From an uncultured Parabacteroides sp. (GTDB taxonomy: Bacteria > Bacteroidota > Bacteroidia > Bacteroidales > Tannerellaceae), in the NCBI GenBank assembly GCA_900541965.1, contig UQLN01000058.1:1-29778 (forward strand): a stretch of DNA of 29,778 bases. Reading direction: 5' to 3'. The position numbers and the translations under genes are program-made. Shown here one piece after another: positions 16,156-24,011 of the stretch (position 1 is its first letter; each line of letters begins with the position of its first letter). Below the pieces are notes generated by a model. That model saw nothing but the letters and a program-made list of their open reading frames with translations, made no database searches and was not told the origin of the DNA.

Positions 16156-17811
16156 TCAATCACGATGTTTTGAGTATTCCCATCCAAACATTTTCGCTAA
16201 TTTTCTATTTAATTTATGGAAATGAACTATACCAGCACGATCACAGGATAATTCAGTATAATCCATCTTATCCACATATGCATATCCTTCTTCTTTTATC
16301 AATTTCTCAACGGACTTATAAGCTTTATGAAAATCATCAGGAGTTATCCCCCAACCTTTTTCAGGTCGTTTTAGAACAAAAGTATAATTAGGGGTCACGG
16401 CTCTAATCTCAGATAAGTCCCATTGAACAGCCAGTAATATGTCATCCTCACTAAAAGAGTTCCCTATTCTCCTTATGGATTTCTCAGGATAAGACCAACC
16501 GGAAGGATGATTGTGTGTCATCACTGCATTTTTCAACTTTCGACATTCATCGACAGTAAAATTTACATGTCTGGATTTACCATCTTTGTTTAAAACGATT
16601 TCTCCATCCTTGCCAAAAGCGACTGCAGTCTCATACGCCTTATTCTTTCGGATCTCTCCTTCTTTTGTGACAATAGACAAGTACAATTGACGTACCTTTT
16701 CCATATTGGACTCAGCACGTTTTATCTCACTCTCTATGGATACTGTTACCATATCTTTATATCTACCGTCCTTAGCCAACGTATCCTCGAATCGTTTTGT
16801 CTTAATTCCTAACATGTTCGCCCTCTTAATTAAGTCTTCAAAAGAGGGGCCCGGTCTATTTGTCGCAACTGGATTCTCATCCGTAGGCATCCGCTTGATT
16901 ATCTTACTTTGCGGTATCCTATCTTCCAATAAATAGTCTGCAAACTCTTCATGGTCCATCATTATGGGAGTTGCTATACAAATGCAAAAAGGATGATGTC
17001 CAGTAAACTTATACTCCTTTGAGTATCTTCCAGCCAATGCGTCGCAGATCGGACATGGTCCCTTGTGCGAGGGCGAACGCTCCACTTCTATACCTAACAC
17101 GAAATCCATATTCTTCCACCGTTCATAGTCAGCGGATCGAAACGCTTTGTTCGTCTGTGTCGATGAAAGACGGAGAGCATTCTTGTAAGCAGATCGATAC
17201 ACACCTTGTCCTGGATGGTAATCTTTCATTGGTTGAGACAGTACCAGATTACCGTTCTTATCCCGTACACGATGAAAGCGCTTGTCCGGTCGATGAAGCA
17301 ATTGCCGGACATCCTGACTAATCAGAGCAGACGGACGACTGGAAGACAGACCGGATGCAAGATAGTATTCCAGATTGTCCTTGGCTCCTTTTGCCAGGTT
17401 CCACACACGATCCGATACTGTCAAGCCATATTCATCCTTCTTATTCAGCATGACATTTAACGCTTCTGCATTCCGAGAGAACATCTTATCGCGTAATGTG
17501 TCGGAAATAGACAGATCCTTTATGAACCCAGAAACGAGATCGTCAGCCTTTTTGTTTCCACGATTCCAGGACTGAACCATATTATCCGTAATGTTGGCCA
17601 ATAACCCACTATGCAGGTCAGATAGTAATCTTTCGATAGAGTTCTCTACAGTCCGGTTACCCACCCATACACTCGCTTTGTTATGATTCGACCAGCGAGC
17701 TAGCAGCGGTCCCACCTGACGAACAAAATCATCAAAGAGATACTTTACACTCCCTTGCTGCTGTAAGAGCTTCTGAAGATGCTGTTGCTCGTAAAACGTT
17801 AGACTTTTCAT
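16156..17811 (-). CDS. MuF-type head morphogenesis protein with extra C-terminal JAB-like domain
   Basis: A 551-residue minor head protein. Helical N-terminus; the MuF domain spans roughly residues 170-285 and holds the cysteine pair CPICDALAGRY near 252 and the motif HHPFCICIA near 274, the usual MuF zinc-like signature. A linker follows. The C-terminal domain, about 350-490, contains AYETAVAFGKDG, then VMTHNHPSG near residue 430 and later FSEDDILLAVQWDLSEIRAV. HNHPSG...FSxxD resembles the metal-binding motif of JAB/RadC-type domains, although the loop is longer. MuF proteins are packaged in small numbers in the head and often carry C-terminal effector domains. It overlaps the portal gene by 4 nt. 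Confidence 0.88.
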   Translation of the reverse strand: MKSLTFYEQQHLQKLLQQQGSVKYLFDDFVRQVGPLLARWSNHNKASVWVGNRTVENSIERLLSDLHSGLLANITDNMVQSWNRGNKKADDLVSGFIKDLSISDTLRDKMFSRNAEALNVMLNKKDEYGLTVSDRVWNLAKGAKDNLEYYLASGLSSSRPSALISQDVRQLLHRPDKRFHRVRDKNGNLVLSQPMKDYHPGQGVYRSAYKNALRLSSTQTNKAFRSADYERWKNMDFVLGIEVERSPSHKGPCPICDALAGRYSKEYKFTGHHPFCICIATPIMMDHEEFADYLLEDRIPQSKIIKRMPTDENPVATNRPGPSFEDLIKRANMLGIKTKRFEDTLAKDGRYKDMVTVSIESEIKRAESNMEKVRQLYLSIVTKEGEIRKNKAYETAVAFGKDGEIVLNKDGKSRHVNFTVDECRKLKNAVMTHNHPSGWSYPEKSIRRIGNSFSEDDILLAVQWDLSEIRAVTPNYTFVLKRPEKGWGITPDDFHKAYKSVEKLIKEEGYAYVDKMDYTELSCDRAGIVHFHKLNRKLAKMFGWEYSKHRD

Positions 17812-19277
17812 TCTCCATATCCCATTGTCAGACCAACCATATTATTGCGTTGCGCAGCCGTATCCTCCTCTTTCTCCATCAGCTTCATTTCTTCGTCCAA
17901 GTCTTCTGTCAGCGGAGAATGAGCCGTAACTGTACGCTGAGCATTTATCGGCTTACCACCATTGGCAAGAGAAAGTGTTTGTAAAGTTTCGGATAAATCT
18001 TCCGGCAAAATAGAACCAAATTCCACATCGATTAGGTTATTAACCAATTGGGAACGATACTTGATATTTGTGATATTGCATATTCCGGCCAGTACAACAG
18101 ATACACAACGCTGAACAACCGGACCAAATGTTTCCATATTATCACTAGCCTTGATAATAGCGTCCATCAGCATGAATTTACGGGCAACACCTGACAAATT
18201 ACCGATTCCTTTCAAATTATCGAATGATAGGTCAGGTGTAGATGTTCCAGAGTACTGCTCATTCTTCGTTTCTTCCAACTCTTTGTCTACCGAAGGCTGG
18301 GAACCAGTCCACGTCAGATAGTCCGCATCGCCATGATATTCTTTGCCAGAAACTTCGTCGACCTTAATAGGGAAGTTGATGTCTTTCCCGGTTGTTTCCT
18401 TTGAAGGCAAGTCTGAATCTCCATACGTTTTCAAGATCGGTTCCGCAAAATAGTCGTTAGTGTCGGCCATACGGGACAAACGCATTTCCCGCGCATCCAT
18501 AATTCCAGCCACCTCGTCCCATTCGGGTTGGAACACATCTGCATATACAACCGGAATTTTACCGAATAGATTAGGAACCTCTTTTATAACCCAGCCGCCC
18601 ATTTCATCAATAGCCATAATAATTTTGTCGGCCGTCCAGATAGTACAGCTATTCCGAAGCATACCGTTAGAATAAACCTGATAGCGATGGATAAACGCAT
18701 CTAAGTCGTCATTATCATCGAAGTGGGGATAAAATTCAGAGAAGGTATTTTCATTACGGGGAACGGAAAGTGTTTTCACTTTGAGTTCAGTGATTAACTT
18801 TCCATCCAAACCTTTCGAGGTGTAAGGATAAAACACAAGAGCGGCTTTACTTTCGGAAAGGACTTTTCGGGCAAAAGATTTCAGAACAGATTGCATTTTT
18901 AACCGACGTTCCCAGATACGTTTAAATTCTTGAAAACCGTCGTTTTGGTCCGTGGCTGTAATTGTCATTTTTCCACCAAAGAGGAAAGCGGTAGATGTAC
19001 GGACCTCTTTCTTCGGGAAATTAGTAACAATGCGTGCTACATCAACAATCTTATCTTCTAACCTTAGAGGATTTCCAAATTTATCCTTTAGGGTATCTGA
19101 ATAAACAGCCAGCCGTTTAGGTTCACGCCATCCTACAGAGGTTTTACGACGACGGCGTTCTCCATGATATTCGTTATAATACTCCCTAACCTCTCGGTTC
19201 TCTATAGTATCAACGCATAAAGAACTTACAATCTGTCCGAAATCTTCATTCTCTAAAATCTCACTTATACTTGGCAT
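17808..19277 (-). CDS. Portal protein (SPP1 gp6-like)
   Basis: A 489-residue protein upstream of MuF and downstream of terminase. It has the portal pattern: N-terminal arginine-rich part (GERRRRKTSVGWREPKRLAV), then VDVARIVTNFPKKEVRTSTA and FLFGGKM, a wing region, and the stem/crown region with SGTSTPDLSFDNLKGIGNLS, a motif typical of SPP1-type portals. The C-terminus is acidic. It forms the dodecameric channel through which DNA is packaged. TTATATTTTA lies 13 nt before the start, and a plus-strand gene separates it from the terminase. Confidence 0.9.
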   Translation of the reverse strand: MPSISEILENEDFGQIVSSLCVDTIENREVREYYNEYHGERRRRKTSVGWREPKRLAVYSDTLKDKFGNPLRLEDKIVDVARIVTNFPKKEVRTSTAFLFGGKMTITATDQNDGFQEFKRIWERRLKMQSVLKSFARKVLSESKAALVFYPYTSKGLDGKLITELKVKTLSVPRNENTFSEFYPHFDDNDDLDAFIHRYQVYSNGMLRNSCTIWTADKIIMAIDEMGGWVIKEVPNLFGKIPVVYADVFQPEWDEVAGIMDAREMRLSRMADTNDYFAEPILKTYGDSDLPSKETTGKDINFPIKVDEVSGKEYHGDADYLTWTGSQPSVDKELEETKNEQYSGTSTPDLSFDNLKGIGNLSGVARKFMLMDAIIKASDNMETFGPVVQRCVSVVLAGICNITNIKYRSQLVNNLIDVEFGSILPEDLSETLQTLSLANGGKPINAQRTVTAHSPLTEDLDEEMKLMEKEEDTAAQRNNMVGLTMGYGE

Positions 19278-19290
19278 AATCGTTTTATGC

Positions 19291-19300
19291 TAAAATATAA
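19291..19300 (-). promoter_or_regulatory. TTATATTTTA element before the portal gene
   Basis: An exact copy, ending 13 nt before the portal ATG. A TTTG lies 18 bp upstream of its TATATTTT, close to the 19-21 bp spacing of Bacteroidales promoters. That TTTG is itself part of another minus-strand TATCTTTG at 19318-19325, so either box could serve. Confidence 0.5.
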
Positions 19301-19347
19301 AATGATAATATCCATACCAAAGATACTTCATATCTAAAGTATTATGA

Positions 19348-19355
19348 TATATTTG
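19348..19355 (+). promoter_or_regulatory. -7 element of the plus-strand secreted-protein gene
   Basis: TATATTTG matches TAnnTTTG exactly and ends 24 nt before the ATG at 19380. No clear -33 box is seen at the standard spacing. Confidence 0.55.
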
Positions 19356-19379
19356 TAAATTATTTCAATTTCATATCAC

Positions 19380-19736
19380 ATGAAAACAATACTACTATTT
19401 TTAGGAATACTTTTAGCAAACAGTATTTATTCCCAATCATATAAAGATTGGAATTCTTATAAAGTTGAGACATTTTATGCAAAAATAGAACTTGATTATG
19501 GTACACTAGACGAGAATGGTAAACGTTTGAAATTTATTTTAGTTCCTACAGATATGGACAAAGGTGTTTATAAAGTTAATATTAAAGAACTTAATAATGA
19601 TGTTTATCAGATAGAAGATTCTAACCTTTATGTAAAGTTCAGTTCTATTACAGGAATATGTCCTATTCGTGGATGGAATGGAGTTTTAGAAGTTGATTCT
19701 TATGCTTGGAACTCCAAATTTTATATAGAACCATAA
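19380..19736 (+). CDS. Small secreted protein (moron candidate)
   Basis: A 118-residue protein with a clear N-terminal signal peptide: MKTILLFLGILLANSIYSQ, cleavage likely after about residue 19, with no lipobox cysteine. The mature part is about 100 residues, tyrosine- and aspartate-rich and probably beta-sheet (KVETFYAKIELDYGTLDENG, then VYKVNIKELNNDVYQIED). It lies on the plus strand between the portal and large terminase genes, which read the other way, and carries its own promoter. It ends 4 nt from the terminase stop codon. I do not recognise the family. An exported product next to lytic genes suggests a lysogeny-expressed protein that alters the host surface or blocks superinfection; that is inference. 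Confidence 0.75.
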   Translation: MKTILLFLGILLANSIYSQSYKDWNSYKVETFYAKIELDYGTLDENGKRLKFILVPTDMDKGVYKVNIKELNNDVYQIEDSNLYVKFSSITGICPIRGWNGVLEVDSYAWNSKFYIEP

Positions 19737-19740
19737 TCTT

Positions 19741-21183
19741 TTATCTTCCTCTTGCCACCTGCCTAACCCGGTTATTTTTACACAACCCGATAAACTCTAC
19801 ATTCTCGGCAAGGATCGTCATGCCATCCGGCGCATCGTCATGCTTATTGCCTCCTTCCTTTTTATAGCTTGTAAGCGCTTTCATGAATCGATCATAATCA
19901 GAACCTTTCTTATACTCTCCTTCAGCTAGGAAATAGCAATGTCTCTTTATCCAACCTGATTTCAGTAAGATACGTGTTTCCTTATTGGCGGTTGTTGGTT
20001 TGGCTTGGATGATACATTTTTCATTCTTAGCCTTTACAGCTTTACGGACGTTCAGGGCAAACAGGCGGCCACCATTATTACTCTCGATACGCATATTGTC
20101 GCAACGGGTATCAAGGATCAGAGAAACAAGCTTCGGCTCTGTAATCTCGACATTGTCTTTCGTAAACAGGACATCGGTAATAAAATAATTCGTGCCAAAG
20201 ACCTTTGCAATCGGTGCACAGAAATCATCGTCTCCTTCATCGGCTACATCGGTAGCACCGATAACGCCATCCGGTTGCTTACCTTCGATATCCGCCAGCT
20301 TGAATCGGTTGAGCTCTGATTTGGGGAATAACAAACCTACCGCTTCGATTGGCTCCTGCATATACTCAGCACACCAGATCATATCTTCCGTCTCTTCCCG
20401 CAGCTCCAGGTAATACTCGGTTGTGTGGACATCTTCACAGAACGATTCGTCGTTTTCGTCCAAGGCAGAGATACGAATAATTTCGTCATACTTCCCCATT
20501 TCCTCCATACGACCGAGAACGTCTGTGGCCGACCAACGTGTACCGATATCGATCGAGCAGCAGTTACCTTCAATACGGGAGTCGTGTGTTCCCTGCTTCC
20601 AAGACCATACCTTCTCATTGTTTGTATCGGATAGTGCATCCTCCAAACTCTTATACAAGTCGTCGGTCATGGCCAACATAGAAGCACCAAAGCCGATCAC
20701 CGTACCACCCACACCGGCACCGAAGTAACTAACCTGCCGGGCAGCGTCCAAGCTCCAACCGTGAACATTTTGCTTATCACCACGTAGCTTTACATCTGGA
20801 AATACTTCTTTAAAGCGGGACGACCGGACAATATCCCGCGTATCATAGGATAGTTTATTATACAGGGTATCGGAGCAGCAGTTACGCATAACCGACTCCT
20901 CCGGGAAGTGCCCCAGCATCCACGATATGAACAAAGAAGAAATATAAGATTTCCCGGCACGCGGAGGCATGGATACAGCAAGCCGGCGGATCACACCTGA
21001 TAAATACGATTCATATACTCTCGTGAAAGCATCTGCCACTTCCTTCAAGAACAGACGTTTCGCGAAGAATTTCGGATCATAATACAAGCAGTATGACCAA
21101 AAATCATTTTTCGCCTTCCGGCGTCTTAGCACATCCGCTGCTTCCGCCATCAACAACAATACCTCTCTTCTGTTTTTCTCCAT
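19741..21183 (-). CDS. terL: Terminase large subunit
   Basis: A 480-residue packaging motor. Walker A is SMPPRAGKS at residues 71-79. The Walker B-like segment MLAMTDD lies at 169-175. The nuclease domain has ATDVADEGDDDF around 310-321 (D312 and D315 as candidate metal ligands) and KHDDAPDGM at 448-455. All the expected motifs are present. It cuts concatemeric DNA and drives it through the portal with ATP hydrolysis. The start overlaps the small subunit by 80 nt; ATG at residue 12 would shorten this to 47 nt. Confidence 0.95.
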   Translation of the reverse strand: MEKNRREVLLLMAEAADVLRRRKAKNDFWSYCLYYDPKFFAKRLFLKEVADAFTRVYESYLSGVIRRLAVSMPPRAGKSYISSLFISWMLGHFPEESVMRNCCSDTLYNKLSYDTRDIVRSSRFKEVFPDVKLRGDKQNVHGWSLDAARQVSYFGAGVGGTVIGFGASMLAMTDDLYKSLEDALSDTNNEKVWSWKQGTHDSRIEGNCCSIDIGTRWSATDVLGRMEEMGKYDEIIRISALDENDESFCEDVHTTEYYLELREETEDMIWCAEYMQEPIEAVGLLFPKSELNRFKLADIEGKQPDGVIGATDVADEGDDDFCAPIAKVFGTNYFITDVLFTKDNVEITEPKLVSLILDTRCDNMRIESNNGGRLFALNVRKAVKAKNEKCIIQAKPTTANKETRILLKSGWIKRHCYFLAEGEYKKGSDYDRFMKALTSYKKEGGNKHDDAPDGMTILAENVEFIGLCKNNRVRQVARGR

Positions 21184-21676
21184 TGATAAAATCCTCTAAT
21201 TGTTCGTCTGTCATTCCTTCAAACTTACTAACTGGCATATTACTATTAAAATTAGTCTCCTGTCTATTCTTCCAACGTTCCGGATTTCCATTTGTCAGAG
21301 TAAAAATGATCGCAGCAGTATCTGGTTGTATATGCTTCTTGACTATCGTTTTTTCTTTAATCTTTGGTTTCTGCTTCTCTTTACCTGTTTCATCAATGAT
21401 CGGTTTCCCACTATCTACATATACTGTTTTCGACTCTTCAACATCATACCCTTGAATTTTCTTCAAAAGGGATTTCTGTGCTTCTGCAACAAAGAACTGC
21501 ATACGGTCATCCTCAGCCTTTTTTATAGAGTCGGAAAAGTCGGATTTTGTTTTTATCCAAGTATGGTACGTGTCTTTATGAATACCGACCAAATCACAGA
21601 TTTCGGCAATAGTATGGCTATCCTCCCGGATGAGAGAACAGATCCGATCAACCAAACTTTTGCTATACTTTGCCAT
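21104..21676 (-). CDS. terS: Terminase small subunit
   Basis: A 190-residue DNA-binding protein directly before the large terminase. The first 50 residues form a helix-turn-helix: TIAEICDLVGIHKDTYHTWI. A helical oligomerisation segment (residues 50-80) and a lysine-rich region follow, then AAIIFTLTNGNPERWKNRQE, a motif common in small terminases of phages and integrated elements. It recognises the packaging site. Its C-terminal 26 codons overlap the large subunit in another frame. Confidence 0.9.
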   Translation of the reverse strand: MAKYSKSLVDRICSLIREDSHTIAEICDLVGIHKDTYHTWIKTKSDFSDSIKKAEDDRMQFFVAEAQKSLLKKIQGYDVEESKTVYVDSGKPIIDETGKEKQKPKIKEKTIVKKHIQPDTAAIIFTLTNGNPERWKNRQETNFNSNMPVSKFEGMTDEQLEDFINGEKQKRGIVVDGGSSGCAKTPEGEK

Positions 21677-21681
21677 TTACT

Positions 21682-21912
21682 TTACTCCTCCTTATCTTCC
21701 TTGTTAAACTTGAACATTGAGTCCGCCATGTCCAAGCAGTTCTCCAATTCATTCACAATCGCCTTCAGCTCAATATATTTACGTTTATCTACTGTTGTAG
21801 ATAGACTCTCTACCCCGTTCATTTTTATTTCTAGTTCTGCGAGCTGTTGACGTTTCCGTTCCAGTCTCTTAGACAACACATCTCTATAAATCATACATAG
21901 TTTCGTTTTCAT
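21682..21912 (-). CDS. Small coiled-coil hypothetical protein
   Basis: With ATG at 21912 the protein has 76 residues, MKTKLCMIYRDVLSKRLERK onward, mostly charged helix with a predicted coiled coil (ERKRQQLAELEIKMNGVES). I prefer this start because AAAAGGA precedes it at good spacing; another ATG at 21942 adds ten residues. It lies between the methyltransferase and small terminase genes, 5 nt before the latter. No family is recognised. Position suggests a packaging accessory, but this is a guess. Confidence 0.6.
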   Translation of the reverse strand: MKTKLCMIYRDVLSKRLERKRQQLAELEIKMNGVESLSTTVDKRKYIELKAIVNELENCLDMADSMFKFNKEDKEE

Positions 21913-21947
21913 GGCGATTTTCCTTTTATAGTTTACCGCCAAAGTTA

Positions 21948-23372
21948 TTACTCTTTGAATAAATCATCATCCGAGAAATCAAGTTCAGGAAAATTTTCCT
22001 TTATTTTGCTCAAATCCCCTTTATAGAATACTAGCACATTTTGATGCTGCTTACCAATCTTACGGCTATTACTAAACTGCTTCCCGGCTCTCATTGCCAG
22101 ACTGCCTATGTTATTAACCAGTATCATTTCATTGTAGTAATACAGTCCAGCTTCCTGAAATGCGGCGATCGTGTCAGGAACAAAGCTCCGGTACACTCCT
22201 GTCTTATCACGAACTTCTCCAACTACAAACACGGCGAATCGGTTAGACTTCAAAAGCGAACAACTCTTCCGGATGATTTCTTTATATGCTCGCAAGAACT
22301 CAGGATAATCCATTGTCGATAGGTCTGCCGGATCATCACTGTACACTTCTAGGTCTACATAAGGAGGACAGCTAAAAACCAAATCTGCGTCATAACCTTC
22401 TGCCAAAGCATCTATCTCTACACTATTTCCGCAAAGCCACAGAGGAGCAAACTTATGACCGCCTTTCCCACCGAACTCCTCCCCTAATACTTCAGCAGCA
22501 TTTTTGCAGTTTGCTTCGACCTGCTCCGGCCTTAGATCAACACCAAAATAAGTCATATCCAACATAGATGCAACAATACCACGAACGGAGCCACCGGCAA
22601 ATGGGTCCAGGATATTACCATTCGGCACATTAAACCACCGGTAGGCCAACTCGCACAGTACCGGGTCAAAGATCGACGTTCCATCCATAAGCGGGATACC
22701 ATGATCTCGGCAATACTTTTGTAGTTCATCCCACGATGGGTCAATACCTGTTTTTTCTCTAATCTGATTTCTAGCTTCATAAACACGTGGCGGCTGAGCG
22801 GACCGATTAAAAGTAATTTCTTTCTCTCGACCATCATCACTCTTAATACCCAAATCAAGCCAAGCACGTTTCCGGTCTTGCCAATTACCAAGTTTTGTAT
22901 CAAGAACAGAGAAAGGAGGAATAATGAAACGCTCCTTCAAGCTACCAACACGTCCCTTGTCCGGCTTCACATCATCGACGGAGATATCATCAATATTCAG
23001 ATCATCGACTTTAAATTCCCAGGCATCCAGTTCGTCGGCACCGAAATCTTCCACGATCGTGTCAAAGTCAAAAACGGACGTATCAGAGGTGTAGTTGTCA
23101 GCTAGGGCAAGTGCCTTACGCCGGGCATCCTCTGTCGAAAGGTCTGTACGCTTGATTGCGATCAGTTCCGTTCCATCTGACTCAATGATACGCACCTTCA
23201 ACCCGAGAGCCTGTGCCTGCTCATAAACACCGTTCCCGGCGATCAAACAATCATCATTATCAAACAATATAGAGCGACCGGCTCCACACTCTTCGAGGCT
23301 CTTCCGGATCAGGCGCTTGTTCTTGTCTGTATGGATACGATAATTTCGGGGATCATACTTTAATTCTGTCAT
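21948..23372 (-). CDS. ParB-like domain fused to a DNA methyltransferase
   Basis: With ATG at 23372 the protein has 474 residues, MTELKYDPRNYRIHTDKNKR onward; the 29 codons further upstream lie in the end of the previous gene and are unlikely. Residues 1-115 are ParB/Srx-like. The C-terminal part is an adenine- or N4-cytosine-type methyltransferase: motif I DPFAGGSVRG at 256-265, then motif IV SCPPY at 334-338, in the order expected of the gamma class. It probably modifies phage DNA to avoid restriction, or marks packaging sites. TTATATTTTA with a TTTG 20 bp further upstream precedes it. It follows the VRR-NUC nuclease gene. Confidence 0.88.
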   Translation of the reverse strand: MTELKYDPRNYRIHTDKNKRLIRKSLEECGAGRSILFDNDDCLIAGNGVYEQAQALGLKVRIIESDGTELIAIKRTDLSTEDARRKALALADNYTSDTSVFDFDTIVEDFGADELDAWEFKVDDLNIDDISVDDVKPDKGRVGSLKERFIIPPFSVLDTKLGNWQDRKRAWLDLGIKSDDGREKEITFNRSAQPPRVYEARNQIREKTGIDPSWDELQKYCRDHGIPLMDGTSIFDPVLCELAYRWFNVPNGNILDPFAGGSVRGIVASMLDMTYFGVDLRPEQVEANCKNAAEVLGEEFGGKGGHKFAPLWLCGNSVEIDALAEGYDADLVFSCPPYVDLEVYSDDPADLSTMDYPEFLRAYKEIIRKSCSLLKSNRFAVFVVGEVRDKTGVYRSFVPDTIAAFQEAGLYYYNEMILVNNIGSLAMRAGKQFSNSRKIGKQHQNVLVFYKGDLSKIKENFPELDFSDDDLFKE

Positions 23373-23383
23373 AACTTTTATTC

Positions 23384-23416
23384 TAAAATATAACAGGGGA
23401 AATCTATTAACACAAA
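23384..23416 (-). promoter_or_regulatory. Best candidate late promoter, before the ParB-methyltransferase gene
   Basis: This copy of TTATATTTTA (23384-23393) has a full Bacteroidales layout on the minus strand: TTTG (23416-23413), 20 bp, then TATATTTT (23392-23385). The ATG is 11 nt further on. It lies partly in the 3' end of the nuclease gene. It supports reading the other copies as promoters. Confidence 0.6.
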
Positions 23417-23880
23417 TACTGCTGCATCGCCCGGATAGCCTGCTCCACACTCCGAACAATTACATATTTGCTCCCGGCCATCTCAACCTGGCGTTGGTAT
23501 TCCTTTTGCTCTGCAGACTGTTTACCTGTAGATGTCTTGAACTCTAGACAAAGAGAAGCATATCCCTTTTTCGGTATCTGAAGGATTACATCGGCCACAC
23601 CACGTTTCACACCCTGGCGCTTCATATTGGCTGCTTCTATCTTATGCCGGCTGCCACCGTTCGGGACAGCAAAGAGAAGTCGGTCTGGGAGGTTCGGGAA
23701 GAATAAAGGAACCTTATCGAAGAATTCAGACTGTATCCGTGCCTCTTCGTTATCATGGTGTTGCTTTTGTTTTGGAGGGTTCTTTTTATCAGAGTAACAG
23801 TTATAGCAGATATGTCCTTCTTCTGTTTTGATCACAGAAACCGTTTCCCGGCCACAGGCAATACATTTTTGCGTTTTCAT
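23407..23880 (-). CDS. Zinc-ribbon plus VRR-NUC nuclease
   Basis: A 157-residue protein. Residues 1-30 form a zinc ribbon (C6, C9, C25, C28). Residues 45-155 are a VRR-NUC domain of the PD-(D/E)xK type: QSEFFDKVPLFFP, LLFAVPNGGSR, GVKRGVADVIL with D97, LEFKTSTGKQS with E113 and K115, then Q125 region and a final helix. Such nucleases in phages act on branched or replicating DNA; the zinc ribbon may target it. A terminator lies just upstream and a one-mismatch copy of the TTATATTTTA element precedes the start. It sits next to a methyltransferase, so a role in modification-linked cutting is possible but unproven. Confidence 0.9.
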   Translation of the reverse strand: MKTQKCIACGRETVSVIKTEEGHICYNCYSDKKNPPKQKQHHDNEEARIQSEFFDKVPLFFPNLPDRLLFAVPNGGSRHKIEAANMKRQGVKRGVADVILQIPKKGYASLCLEFKTSTGKQSAEQKEYQRQVEMAGSKYVIVRSVEQAIRAMQQYLC

Positions 23881-23894
23881 ATCTTAGTTTCATA

Positions 23895-23904
23895 TAAGAT
23901 ATAA
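23895..23904 (-). promoter_or_regulatory. One-mismatch copy of the late element before the VRR-NUC gene
   Basis: TTATATCTTA, differing from the shared element at one base, ends 14 nt before the nuclease ATG. It lies just after the terminator at 23911-23944, matching the order seen at the scaffold and chaperone genes. Confidence 0.4.
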
Positions 23905-23910
23905 AGGACA

Positions 23911-23944
23911 GAAAAAAGTCCCCAGGATCACTGAGGACTTTTTC
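23911..23944. terminator. Bidirectional intrinsic terminator
   Basis: AAAAAGTCC (23913-23921) pairs with GGACTTTTT (23935-23943) around a 13-base loop, and runs of A and T flank both arms, so either strand can form a hairpin with a U-tract. It separates the early block (pseudogene and upstream genes) from the nuclease-methyltransferase block. Confidence 0.8.
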
Positions 23945-23979
23945 AACTCACTTATTTCGTGATTTGAGCTATTCTGACT

Positions 23980-24004
23980 GGTTGTTCGGAAAAACCGAAC
24001 AACC
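23980..24004. repeat. Perfect 10-bp inverted repeat
   Basis: GGTTGTTCGG, five A residues, then CCGAACAACC: a perfect hairpin in the gap after the broken DUF551-like gene. There is no T-run on either strand after it, so it is not a plain terminator. It could be an RNA-stabilising stem, a protein-binding site or a processing signal. Confidence 0.75.
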
Positions 24005-24011
24005 ACTTTCG

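Noticed and set aside
23373..23459. N-terminal extension of the ParB-methyltransferase (29 residues)
   Set aside because: It would lie within the nuclease gene and the candidate promoter, and the ParB-like domain begins naturally at MTELKYDPRNYR.
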